Assembly (NCBI GenBank): GCA_022824365.1 | Contig: JAJEAA010000034.1 | Location: 45,650-109,649 of the forward strand | Length of the DNA: 64,000 nucleotides | Origin: Anaerolineae bacterium | GTDB taxonomy: Bacteria > Chloroflexota > Anaerolineae > Aggregatilineales > Phototrophicaceae | Reading direction: 5' to 3' | Shown: piece by piece, positions 55,071-63,812 of the stretch | How the letters are laid out: each line of letters starts with the position of its first letter | Position numbering within the stretch: the stretch's first letter is position 1 | Position numbers and translations under genes: made by a program | Notes under the pieces: model-generated | What the model was told of the DNA's origin: nothing | Databases searched by the model: none | Seen by the model: the letters and a program-made list of their open reading frames with translations, nothing else

Positions 55071-56525
55071 TTATGCATCATAACTCCCAGCCGTCACATC
55101 CCCGCCCGTGCCCGTCCAATTCGTGTGGAAATACTCCCCGCGCGGCCGATCCACCCGCTCATAAGTATGCGCGCCGAAGTAATCCCGCTGCGCCTGCAAG
55201 AGATTGGCCGGCAGGGTTGCCGAACGATAGCCGTCATAAAAAGCCAGCGCCCCGCTCATGATCGGCAGCGGAATGCCGTGCTTGACGCCAGTCGCCACAA
55301 CCTCGCGCCAGGACCGCTGCGCCTCAATCACCGCCGCGCTGAAATAGTCGTCCAGCAACAGATTCGCCAATTGCGGATTCTTGGCGTAAGCCTCCTGTAT
55401 CTTGCCCAGGAAGGCCGAGCGGATGATGCAGCCCTCGCGCCACATCAGCGCCACGCCGCCGTAATTCAGGTTCCAGCGGTAGCTGCGGGCGGCATCCTGC
55501 ATGAGCATGTAACCCTGCGTATAGCTGATGATTTTCGCCGCGTAGACCGCCCCCTCAAGATCGCGTATGAATTGCGCCTTGTCGCCCCTGAACTCGGCTG
55601 AGGGACCGGGCAGCGTCTGTGACGCCGCCAGACGCTGGTCTTTGATCGCCGAAAGGAAGCGCGCGAAAACCGCCTCGCCGATCAGCGTCAGCGGTGTGCC
55701 TTCTTCCAGCGCGGTGATCGCGGTCCATTTGCCCGTGCCCTTCTGGCTGGCGACATCGAGGATTTTGCGCAGCAGCGGCTGCCCGTCATCGTCTTGGTAG
55801 GCCAGGATGTCGCCGGTGATCTCAATCAGGAAGGACTCCAGCTTGCCCGCGTTCCAGCCGGCGAAGACCTCGCTGATCTCCGCTTCATTCATGCCCAGCA
55901 CGGCCGACATCAGATGGCAGGCTTCGCAGATGAGTTGCATATCGGCGTATTCAATGCCGTTATGCACCATCTTGACGAAATGCCCGGCGCCATCTTCGCC
56001 GACCCAATCGCAGCAAGGCGTCCCGTCAGGGACTTTGGCCGCCACCGCTTGCAATATCGGCTTGACCGCTTCCCAGGCGGCGACTGATCCGCCGGGCATG
56101 ATCGATGGTCCGTGGCGCGCGCCTTCTTCGCCGCCGCTGATGCCCGCCCCGATGAAGTATTTGCCCAGCGCCTCGACCTCGCGCGTCCGGCGAATGCTGT
56201 CGTTGAAGTTGGAATTGCCGCCGTCGATGATGATATCGCCATCGTCCAGCAAGGGCGCCAACTGAGCGATGGATTTGTCCACCGCCTCGCCAGCCTGAAT
56301 CATCAGGATCAGCTTGCGCGGCCGTTTGATGCTCTTGACAAACTCTTCTGGCGAATAGGCGCCGATGATGTCGCTGCCCGCCGCTTCGTTGTCTAGGAAG
56401 CGCCCGACCTTCGATGTCGTGCGGTTGAAAACAGCGACGCGATAACCGTGATCATTGATGTTCAAGGCGAGGTTCTGCCCCATCACTGCCAAGCCAACCA
56501 AGCCGATATCCGCCAGATTCTCCAT
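55071..56525 (-). CDS. gnd: 6-phosphogluconate dehydrogenase, decarboxylating
   Basis: 484 residues from the ATG at 56525; the frame continues upstream to 56765, but the usual protein begins here. It oxidises and decarboxylates 6-phosphogluconate to ribulose 5-phosphate. Landmarks are IGLVGLAVMGQNLALNI (cofactor site), FNRTTSKV, AGISGGEEGARHGPSIMPGG (substrate site) and HFVKMVHNGIEYADMQL with the catalytic lysine and asparagine. Length matches the family (about 470-490). Divergent from the LacI gene at 56699, which may control it. Confidence 0.92.
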   Translation of the reverse strand: MENLADIGLVGLAVMGQNLALNINDHGYRVAVFNRTTSKVGRFLDNEAAGSDIIGAYSPEEFVKSIKRPRKLILMIQAGEAVDKSIAQLAPLLDDGDIIIDGGNSNFNDSIRRTREVEALGKYFIGAGISGGEEGARHGPSIMPGGSVAAWEAVKPILQAVAAKVPDGTPCCDWVGEDGAGHFVKMVHNGIEYADMQLICEACHLMSAVLGMNEAEISEVFAGWNAGKLESFLIEITGDILAYQDDDGQPLLRKILDVASQKGTGKWTAITALEEGTPLTLIGEAVFARFLSAIKDQRLAASQTLPGPSAEFRGDKAQFIRDLEGAVYAAKIISYTQGYMLMQDAARSYRWNLNYGGVALMWREGCIIRSAFLGKIQEAYAKNPQLANLLLDDYFSAAVIEAQRSWREVVATGVKHGIPLPIMSGALAFYDGYRSATLPANLLQAQRDYFGAHTYERVDRPRGEYFHTNWTGTGGDVTAGSYDA

Positions 56526-56634
56526 GTTTGCGTCCCTCCCGTGTCGTCGCGAGCGCAATTGTAACAGCAGGGTCGCGCTTTGACAGGATCGTGTTTGTTT
56601 GCGGTCTATGTGATAAACTTCGGTTGAAAGCAAC

Positions 56635-56647
56635 GTACCTGTTAAAC
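56635..56647 (+). promoter_or_regulatory. Possible LacI-type operator between gnd and the second LacI gene
   Basis: GTACCTGTTAAAC; on the minus strand it contains TAACAGGTA, resembling the TAACAGGTTA of the first regulator's operator. It lies 52 bases before the second LacI start. A TTGACA (56580-56585) has only a poor -10 partner. Confidence 0.35.
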
Positions 56648-56698
56648 CTGCCATGACTTGATATCCGGCCGGGCGCTCAATGAAAGTCGAAGCGGACA

Positions 56699-57748
56699 AT
56701 GGCGCAACCGAGGAATAAAAGACGACGCCAGAAAGTAACCTTGCAGGATGTCGCTGATGCCGCATTCGTTTCCATAGCGACTGCCTCCTTGGCTCTGCAA
56801 GGCAATCCGCGCATTTCGGAACCCACGCGGCAGCGAGTTCTGGCTGCCGTCGAATCGCTCGGCTATGTCTATAATCAGCGCGCCGCCAGCCTTCGCACGC
56901 AGCGTTCCTACACTGTCGCCTTTATCATCAATGATCTGGCAAATCCCTTCAACGCCGAACTAACTGCCGGCGCTGAGGCTCAGTTGGCGGCGGCGGACTT
57001 CAGCCTCCTCCTGGGCGCGGCGACCTACGATTACGAAAAGCAGGCGCGCCTGGTCAAAACCATGCTGGAGCGCGATGTGGATGGATTGATCCTGTCGCCG
57101 GTCACGGGCACAGCGGTGGAAACGCTGCAAAAGATCGCGGATTATTGTCCTCTCATTTTAACCACGCAACATTACCGGGACCTTGAACTCGACAGCGTAG
57201 ACATGGATAACGAGAACGGAACGGCGAAAGCGGTCGAATACCTCGTGCAACAAGGACATGAGCGCATCGCCTTCATTGGCGGCTTAGAGGAAAGCCCATC
57301 GCGCCAACTCCGGCTGCGCGGCTATCGCAACGTGTTGGAAAGACAGGGCATAACTTTTGACCCGGCGATCTGCATCGCCAGCGAAGTGACCCGCCGCGGG
57401 GGCTACAACGCAGTGCAACAGTTGCTCGCCGGCAGGACGCCGCCAACAGCGGCTTTCTGTTTTTGCGATGTCAATGCTTTCGGCGTGATGCTGGGCTTGC
57501 GCGCCGCCGGTATCGAAGCGGGCAAGGACTTCGCCGTAGTCGGCTTTGACAATGTCGTTGAAGCCTCTCTCTGGCAGCCCAGCCTGACGACCGTCGCGAC
57601 TGATCCGACGGCGCTCGGCGAGCAGGCGGCTAAGCTAATGCTCCAACGTATCGCCGAACCTGACATGCCAGTTCAACATGTCATCATGCCGTCGCAACTG
57701 ATCGTGCGCGATTCGTCGGCGACGCTAGCGAAAGAGCTGGCTAACTGA
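56699..57748 (+). CDS. LacI-family transcriptional regulator, second copy
   Basis: 349 residues with ATG at 56699. Helix-turn-helix VTLQDVADAAFVSIATASLA near residue 15; sensor domain with VAFIINDLANPFNAELTAG and AVVGFDNVVEAS. A basic N-terminal tail (QPRNKRRRQK) is unusual. The helix-turn-helix carries AFVS rather than the common AGVS. The gene is divergent from gnd and its 3' end overlaps the PhyH gene at 57741 by eight bases, tail to tail. Confidence 0.85.
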   Translation: MAQPRNKRRRQKVTLQDVADAAFVSIATASLALQGNPRISEPTRQRVLAAVESLGYVYNQRAASLRTQRSYTVAFIINDLANPFNAELTAGAEAQLAAADFSLLLGAATYDYEKQARLVKTMLERDVDGLILSPVTGTAVETLQKIADYCPLILTTQHYRDLELDSVDMDNENGTAKAVEYLVQQGHERIAFIGGLEESPSRQLRLRGYRNVLERQGITFDPAICIASEVTRRGGYNAVQQLLAGRTPPTAAFCFCDVNAFGVMLGLRAAGIEAGKDFAVVGFDNVVEASLWQPSLTTVATDPTALGEQAAKLMLQRIAEPDMPVQHVIMPSQLIVRDSSATLAKELAN

Positions 57749-58595
57749 CTCGCTTGTATGGCGTCGCCTGCCAGCGCTTTTTCCGCTGCATCTGGTATTC
57801 TTGCGCCGGGAAGTCGGTCATGACCTCGCCGTTTCTCATCAGCCACTTGTAACCGACATCGCCGCTGCGCCCGTTTTCCACGATATCAGGGCTGCTGAAT
57901 ACGCCGGCAATCGCAATGCGGCCCCTGTCGCTCGTATTCGGCGGGCTGTAATGCCAGGCGCTGCTATGCCAAACGATCACACTGCCCGGCTGCAGCTCGA
58001 TATGCTCGACGCCGTAAGTGTCGATCATCTCTTCGACGCGTTCCCGCGGCAATTCCCCGTGAATGCTGTCTTCATACAGGACATGCGGCACAATCTCGGT
58101 CTTATAGCTCCCGGGGATCATCTGCAGGCAGCCGTTCTCGATAGTCGCCGGATCAAGCGCCATCCAAAAATTGAAGGGCTCGGTATCGCCATCGCGCCAT
58201 AGGCCGTTGTCCTGATGCCAGGGCGTGGCGCTGCCGGAACGGGCCGGTTTGAGGAAGCAGCTGTCATATTTGAGCAGGATGTCATCGCCGAGGAAGTAAC
58301 GGGCAATATCCAGTACCGGTTGGCCGCAATGGGCGTTATGCCAAAGCAAGGGATTCTTTTGATTAAATTTGCTGAGCTTGCGGAAACGTACGGAACGCGC
58401 CTCGGGTGTGTCGTCGTTCATCGGATCCATCGGATCGGCATCGGCGCGGATGTCATCCGTCTCCGGCGTCAGAATCGCGTTCTTGATCACGCCGAGCATC
58501 TCGGTCGCCGTCTGCCGCGGAATCACATTTTCGACGGTGAAATAGCCGCGCTCTTCATAATTTTGCCGTTGTTCCGCAGTCGGTTGCCAACCCAT
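57741..58595 (-). CDS. Phytanoyl-CoA dioxygenase (PhyH) family oxygenase, importer 2 operon
   Basis: 284 residues. Fe(II)-binding HxD in ATPWHQDNGLWRDGD and a distal His in VIVWHSSAWHYSPPN; 2-oxoglutarate-binding Arg in SDRGRIAIAG. Different from the gene at 9098-9940 (little similarity beyond the core). It follows the chaperonin-like gene by 30 bases on the same strand, so it belongs to the ABC importer 2 transcript. Substrate unknown; its association with a sugar importer hints at a carbohydrate- or lipid-linked substrate. Confidence 0.85.
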   Translation of the reverse strand: MGWQPTAEQRQNYEERGYFTVENVIPRQTATEMLGVIKNAILTPETDDIRADADPMDPMNDDTPEARSVRFRKLSKFNQKNPLLWHNAHCGQPVLDIARYFLGDDILLKYDSCFLKPARSGSATPWHQDNGLWRDGDTEPFNFWMALDPATIENGCLQMIPGSYKTEIVPHVLYEDSIHGELPRERVEEMIDTYGVEHIELQPGSVIVWHSSAWHYSPPNTSDRGRIAIAGVFSSPDIVENGRSGDVGYKWLMRNGEVMTDFPAQEYQMQRKKRWQATPYKRVS

Positions 58596-58625
58596 TTCAT
58601 ATTGCCTTTCTTCAGCAGTTGTCCA

Positions 58626-60278
58626 CTATCTCAATTCAATATTTCCCATTTTGGCTGAGGCGGGCAGGCCACCCGGTTCTATCGCCAGCGGCGGATTTAC
58701 CCGATGCACAATCGTATCGACCGTCAGCGCCAGCGCCGCGCCGCCGATACCGTTTCGCAGCGCCGCCATCAAAGCCGCCGCCGAATCCACGATGCCGCTC
58801 TGGTGAAGTTCTGTAAGGCCGCCAGTGTACAGATCCAAGCCGCTGCCGTTATCACTGCGCGCAATATCGTTAATGACGACGCCGGGATATTCGTGGCCCG
58901 CATTTTCCAGCAGCCGGCGGCAAGGCGCCTGCACGGCGGTTATCAGAATCTGATAGGCTGCGCGTTCATTAAAATCATCGCTCGCATCGTGAGCGGCTTG
59001 CAGCAGCTTGATACAGTGTATCAGCGCGGTTCCACCGCCCGGCAACGTCCCTCGCAGCAGTGCAGCGCGCATAGTAGTGATCGCGCGGGTGATCAGTTCC
59101 TGCCGATAGCGCATTTCGCTTTCGCTGCTGCCGCCGCAATAGATCAATGCCGATCCGCCGCGCAGCCGTCCGATACGGGTGCGCAGCACATGCTGCCGCC
59201 GTTCATCGTCAGTGATTTCAAAACGCCTCTCCAGCGCAGCCATTTCACGCCCCACGGCCTCAGCGTCGCCGCCGCCAGAGATGATGCCAAAGCGATTGCG
59301 GTCTAGCCACGCTATTTCGGACTTGCCAAGAGACTCGTGATTTACATCTTCAAAGCGGCGCCCGGTGATCGCACGCAGGACTTGGCCTCCAGTGAGCAGC
59401 GCCAAATCTTCAAGCGCCGCTTCCTGCTCATCGACCAGCCCGGTCGGCTCCAGGTAGACCAGAGTGAAATCTTCCATGCGCTTGTTGGCGCCTTGAGCCG
59501 CGACAACTTGCTCGGCAAAGGACTTCGCCACGATCGCCAGCGACTCGTATCCCGCTTCATAGACATCGGTCACCAGGGAGACCAAGGCTTGCACATCATC
59601 CAGTTCAAAATCGCTTATCAGCCACGCCGTATTGCTCAGCTGGAGCCGATTGCCGATGATTCCCTCGAAGACGATGTTGGACGGGACTTTACTCTCCCAA
59701 AACGAGCCGAGGAAGAATTCGTGCTGCAGGTCGCGTCCGCCGTCCCGCACTTCAACCGGGCTGTGCGGGCTGAGCACATCAAAAATGTCCGCGAGCGCTG
59801 CCGCCACATCGGCGTCGCCGCTGATTGACAGCGCCAACTGTTCAATCGCCTTGACACTCGAGACTTGATGCACCTGCTCTTCCAGCGCGCGCAGGATCAA
59901 TTTCATCCCGGCTTCCAGGTGACGCCGCAGCGACATGGCATCGCCGCCAGCGCTGATGAATCTATGCCCCTCGGCGAACACCGTCTGATACAAAACAGCG
60001 GTAGTCGCGGTTGCATCGCCATGGCGTTCCCGCTGCTCCCAGAGTGTTTCGCGCAACAGCATCGCGCCGACATCAGCATCCCGGTCTTCCAACTGAAGGA
60101 TGCGGCGAGCGATTGTGCCGCCGTCATCAAGCAGTTCGGGAGAACCCTTTCGCATGGCATCATCCAGCGCCACTAGCCCGGTCAGCGGTCCCAGGGTTGG
60201 ACTTATCGCCGCGGCTAAAGCGTCGATGCCGGATTTGAGCGCTTCTCGCGTATGCGGCTGCAGCAGAACGCGGCTCAT
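58626..60278 (-). CDS. Divergent GroEL-like chaperonin lacking the D398-equivalent catalytic aspartate
   Basis: 550 residues, the full Cpn60 length, with equatorial, intermediate and apical domains in order. LAAAISPTLGPLTG matches the GroEL TLGPKGRN loop, LLDDGGTIARRI keeps the D52-equivalent, and GDATATTAVL replaces GDGTTTATVL. In the C-terminal half, EMRYRQELITRAITTMRAA aligns with the GroEL EMKEKKARVEDALHATRAA segment, so D398 is Arg398 here. The GGGTALIHC ATP loop remains. No GGM tail. It probably binds ATP but hydrolyses it poorly. It starts four bases after the second permease gene, so it is in the ABC importer 2 operon. No groES gene is adjacent. Confidence 0.82.
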   Translation of the reverse strand: MSRVLLQPHTREALKSGIDALAAAISPTLGPLTGLVALDDAMRKGSPELLDDGGTIARRILQLEDRDADVGAMLLRETLWEQRERHGDATATTAVLYQTVFAEGHRFISAGGDAMSLRRHLEAGMKLILRALEEQVHQVSSVKAIEQLALSISGDADVAAALADIFDVLSPHSPVEVRDGGRDLQHEFFLGSFWESKVPSNIVFEGIIGNRLQLSNTAWLISDFELDDVQALVSLVTDVYEAGYESLAIVAKSFAEQVVAAQGANKRMEDFTLVYLEPTGLVDEQEAALEDLALLTGGQVLRAITGRRFEDVNHESLGKSEIAWLDRNRFGIISGGGDAEAVGREMAALERRFEITDDERRQHVLRTRIGRLRGGSALIYCGGSSESEMRYRQELITRAITTMRAALLRGTLPGGGTALIHCIKLLQAAHDASDDFNERAAYQILITAVQAPCRRLLENAGHEYPGVVINDIARSDNGSGLDLYTGGLTELHQSGIVDSAAALMAALRNGIGGAALALTVDTIVHRVNPPLAIEPGGLPASAKMGNIELR

Positions 60279-60282
60279 GCAA

Positions 60283-61173
60283 CTAACCCTTGAGGCCCGT
60301 CAGGGTGATGCCTTCAATGAAGGAACGCTGGGCAAAGAAAAAGAAGATCACCATTGGTATCGTGAACATGGCCGCCGCCGCCATCAGCAAGCCCCACTCA
60401 GCGCCGTACTGCGTGAAATAGAGCCGCAAGCCAATGGACAGCGTGTACTTGGTCGGATGCCGCAAATAAACCAGCGGACCGATGAAATCATGCCAGGTAT
60501 GGATGATTTCGAAGATGGCGACCGTCAGGATGGCCGGCTTGGAAAGCGGCACCGCAATCCGCCAGAAAATCCCCCATTCGCTGGCGCCGTCGATGCGGGC
60601 CGCGTCGTCCAGTTCCTTCGGCAGCGTCATCATGAATTGGCGCATGAGGAAGATGTAGAAAGCGTTGCCGAAGAAGTTGGGCACGATCAACGGCAGGAAG
60701 CTATTCAGCCAGCCGATCTTGGCAAAGAGAATGTAGAGCGGGATCATGCGCACCTGGAAGGGCAGCATCATGGTGGCGATGACGATGATGAAGAGCACGT
60801 TGCGCCCGCGCCAGCGCACCCGCGCGAAACCGTAGGCGATGAAGGTATTTGACAGCACCGCGCCAATCGTGGCGAAAATGGTGTAATAGGTCGAATTCCA
60901 CAAATACTGCCAAAACGGAATGGCATTGGTGGCGTCGATATAATTCTCAAGACGATAAGTCTTGGGGATCAGACGCACGGGCAACTCAAAGATATCGACA
61001 TTCGGCTTCAACGAACTGCTGATCATCCAGACGAAGGGCAACATGAACGTGATGCCGAAGGTGATTAAGACGGCGTGTGTGAGGACAGTCTTCAATCGTC
61101 GAGCGAGAAAATATTTCCGCTCTTCATCGCTGAGAGTACGCCCGTTGGCGAGAGCAGGTCGCAGCATAGCCAT
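60283..61173 (-). CDS. Sugar ABC transporter permease (MalG type), importer 2
   Basis: 296 residues with six hydrophobic segments and EAA loop LDDAARIDGASEWGIFWRIA. The N terminus is cytoplasmic and basic (KYFLARRLKT-like). It follows the other permease gene by 14 bases. Confidence 0.88.
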   Translation of the reverse strand: MAMLRPALANGRTLSDEERKYFLARRLKTVLTHAVLITFGITFMLPFVWMISSSLKPNVDIFELPVRLIPKTYRLENYIDATNAIPFWQYLWNSTYYTIFATIGAVLSNTFIAYGFARVRWRGRNVLFIIVIATMMLPFQVRMIPLYILFAKIGWLNSFLPLIVPNFFGNAFYIFLMRQFMMTLPKELDDAARIDGASEWGIFWRIAVPLSKPAILTVAIFEIIHTWHDFIGPLVYLRHPTKYTLSIGLRLYFTQYGAEWGLLMAAAAMFTIPMVIFFFFAQRSFIEGITLTGLKG

Positions 61174-61187
61174 GTTATTGCTTCATC

Positions 61188-62108
61188 CTAACGTTCATAA
61201 ATGACTTTACCGCTCAAGAACTTGAAGATGATAAGCGTCAATGCCAAAATCAGAAGGAACATGATCCAGGCCAAGGCGGAAGCGTAGCCCATGGCGAAAT
61301 CGCGGAAGGCGCGGTTATACAGATTGACGGCGTAGAGCAGGGTCGAATTTGCCGGACCGCCCTGTGTCATGATGTAGACCTCGGAGAATGATTGCAGAGA
61401 AAAGATGATAAGCGTAACGACGTTGAAGAATATCTGCGGAGACAGCAAAGGCAGCGTAATCTTGCGGAATTTCTGGAAGCCGGACGCGCCGTCAATATCG
61501 GCCGCTTCATATAATGAGCGCGGTATATCATTAAAGCCCGATAGATAGACGATCACCTGGCGGCCGCTGCCCCAGACGGCGATCAGTATGATAGATAACA
61601 TAGCCGTGTTGGGCGAAGCGAGCCAATTCGGCCCCTTGACGCCGATCAAATCCAGCAAGCCATTGATAAGTCCGAAGCGCGGATTGAGAATCCAGATCCA
61701 GGTCAGGCTGGCTGCTACCACCGGCACAAGGACCGGAAAGAAGAAAACCGTGCGATATATCGACAAAAACTTGACGTTCAAGCTCAACAGATAAGCAATG
61801 AATATGTCAAATACGGTTGCGAAGAGGAGCAGCAAGGCGGCGTATTTAATGGAGTTGCCGATCGAAATCCAGAAGAGCGGATCGGCCGTGAAGAGTTCGA
61901 CATAGTTGTCGAGACCGACCCAGCGCGGGGTGAAGTTTATGATATTGAAGTTGGTGAAGCTGAAATAGAGCGAGGCGAAGAAGGGATAAACGGTGAAGGC
62001 CAGGAAGCCGATGATCCAGGGCGTCACAAAGAACAAACCCCAGGCCGGCAGATTGTCCGTGCGCCAGCTATTGGGTTGGTTGGCGGGATCTCGCTTGAGT
62101 TTGAACAT
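61188..62108 (-). CDS. Sugar ABC transporter permease (MalF type), importer 2
   Basis: 306 residues, six hydrophobic segments, EAA loop YEAADIDGASGFQKFRKITL. Preceded by a 172-base gap containing a palindromic repeat that separates it from the binding-protein gene of the same operon. Confidence 0.88.
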   Translation of the reverse strand: MFKLKRDPANQPNSWRTDNLPAWGLFFVTPWIIGFLAFTVYPFFASLYFSFTNFNIINFTPRWVGLDNYVELFTADPLFWISIGNSIKYAALLLLFATVFDIFIAYLLSLNVKFLSIYRTVFFFPVLVPVVAASLTWIWILNPRFGLINGLLDLIGVKGPNWLASPNTAMLSIILIAVWGSGRQVIVYLSGFNDIPRSLYEAADIDGASGFQKFRKITLPLLSPQIFFNVVTLIIFSLQSFSEVYIMTQGGPANSTLLYAVNLYNRAFRDFAMGYASALAWIMFLLILALTLIIFKFLSGKVIYER

Positions 62109-62184
62109 GGAAGGTTGACAGTTTCCTTGGTTGATACGGGCGACCCACCTGACCGCCCCTGTCTAATCTGACCGCAATAAACGT

Positions 62185-62263
62185 TTGTAGGGGCGAGACT
62201 TGTCTCGCCCGTTGGTTATGGCGAAACCTTGAAGACGGGCGATTCACAGAGTCGCCCCTACAA
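62185..62263. repeat. Complete palindromic repeat element with 12-base inverted ends
   Basis: 79 bases bounded by TTGTAGGGGCGA and TCGCCCCTACAA. Inside, TCGCCCG and CGGGCGA repeat the inversion, so the element can fold into a long hairpin. It is the fullest copy of the GGGGCGA family; partial copies are at 8760, 35079, 40509 and 46417. It lies inside the importer 2 operon, between the binding-protein gene and the first permease. Confidence 0.75.
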
Positions 62264-62280
62264 TTACTTTGCGGGTGGGC

Positions 62281-63660
62281 CTAACCCCGCAAGCGTTCTA
62301 CCTCGCGCCTTGAGCGGTCTACGGCATCTGCCAGCACTTCTGCCGGGTCGGCGCCGTGGAACATCACGTTTTCCGCCGCATCGGTCAGCGCGCCGCCGAA
62401 GAAGCCGTTGCCGCCAAAGCTTGGACGCTGCAAAGTATTCGGCAAAATCTCGTCGCGCGCCAGGATCGTCCAGCCGCCTTCCTTTTCGTCAACTTCCGGC
62501 AGGTTCGCCAAGGAGCGTCTTGAAGGCATGACGCTGTCCGGCAGCGCCTTGTTGATCGCCACAAAGGGCGATGAACTCATGAAGTTGGCGAAGGCAAAAC
62601 CGCCATCGGGATTAGCGCAATTGGCAGGTACAAGGTACATGTTGCCGTTGGATGTTCCCGGCGTCGAGTCATCAGCGCTCTCCAGCTGCGGGATCGGAAC
62701 GACATCGAAATCAATATCGGGTCCATATTCGCCCATATCGTTATAGGACCAACTGCCCAGCACCCAGAACGTGATCAAGCCTGTGTAGTAGATGCCCTGC
62801 GGCGTATTGCGGCCGAAGTTGTTGCCGCCGTAGGTGCTGGCGTATGCTTGCAAGTTCTCGGCGCCAAACTCATCGGCGTAGGACTTGTACCACTCCAACA
62901 AGGCGATCATAGCTTCTTCGTCGATGGCGATATTACCCTCGGACTCGTCCCAGTATTGGCTGCCGAAAGCAGCGCCCCAGTCCCAGATTTGCAGACCAGG
63001 TACCGTTGGGGAGAATCCAAGCCGATTGATCGTTCCGTCATCTGCCACGTCGTTCAGCGCTGCGCCTTGTTCGTCCAACTCGGCGATGGTCGTCGGCGGG
63101 CTGTCGGGATCCAAGCCGACCTCCCTCATGCGATCTTTGTTGTAATACAGAAATTGCACGATGGTCGAAATGCTCATGGCGTGCACATCGCCCTGGTATT
63201 TCATCTGATCGAGCGTGGCGGGCCAGAAGTCCGACAGGTCGACATTCGCGGCATCGACATAGGGCTGCAGGTTGGTCAGCGCGCCGATTGCGGCATTGCC
63301 AACGGTCCCGGACCAGCCGCGATGCACATCGGGCGGCGAGCCGGCAGCGGTGGCGGCGATCACACGATCGGTAATCTCGCCCCAGGGCACAATGATGTGC
63401 TCGGGCGCAAAGCCGGGATTTTCGGCCGCGAATTGTTCAATGGCGCCGGTCATGGCGTCCGCCATACGTCCCTGGCCGAAACCGGTCCAGATTTCGACTT
63501 TGCTCTGCGCGCCGGCCGGCATGCCTTGCAACAAGGCAGTCGCCGCGCCACTGAGTCCGGCGACCTTCGCCAAGCTCGCGCCAGCAGCGCCGCTACCCAG
63601 CATTTTCAGCAGGTCGCGTCGGCTGATCTGTTCTCTTCCAAGTTTTTCTTTTTCAGACAT
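62281..63660 (-). CDS. Sugar ABC transporter substrate-binding protein with Tat signal, importer 2
   Basis: 459 residues from the ATG at 63660, which has AAGGAG upstream; the open extension to 63747 covers the leader. The N terminus holds the twin-arginine signal ISRRDLLKMLGSGAAGASLA, so the protein is folded before export. The mature part is of the CUT1 solute-binding type (VEIWTGFGQGRMADAMTGAI, GNAAIGALTNLQPY, WTILARDEILPNTLQ). First gene of the operon SBP-permease-permease-chaperonin-like-PhyH. Confidence 0.85.
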   Translation of the reverse strand: MSEKEKLGREQISRRDLLKMLGSGAAGASLAKVAGLSGAATALLQGMPAGAQSKVEIWTGFGQGRMADAMTGAIEQFAAENPGFAPEHIIVPWGEITDRVIAATAAGSPPDVHRGWSGTVGNAAIGALTNLQPYVDAANVDLSDFWPATLDQMKYQGDVHAMSISTIVQFLYYNKDRMREVGLDPDSPPTTIAELDEQGAALNDVADDGTINRLGFSPTVPGLQIWDWGAAFGSQYWDESEGNIAIDEEAMIALLEWYKSYADEFGAENLQAYASTYGGNNFGRNTPQGIYYTGLITFWVLGSWSYNDMGEYGPDIDFDVVPIPQLESADDSTPGTSNGNMYLVPANCANPDGGFAFANFMSSSPFVAINKALPDSVMPSRRSLANLPEVDEKEGGWTILARDEILPNTLQRPSFGGNGFFGGALTDAAENVMFHGADPAEVLADAVDRSRREVERLRG

Positions 63661-63783
63661 TGTTTTCTCCTTAACAGACGAACCAATTACTCGAATGCAG
63701 CACTTCTCTCTTGTCGCGCTCACCTCCTCAATTGCCTGCGCCAGCACCGAAAACGCCGTCTAAATCAAGCACAATTGGCGTAT

Positions 63784-63804
63784 TCTGTTAACCGATTAAC
63801 CCGA
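63784..63804 (-). promoter_or_regulatory. LacI-type operator candidate, importer 2
   Basis: The + strand core GTTAACCGATTAAC (63787-63800) has perfect five-base arms (GTTAA/TTAAC) around CCGA. On the minus strand it contains TAATCGGTT, shared exactly with the importer 1 site. Confidence 0.6.
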
Positions 63805-63812
63805 TTTGCGTA

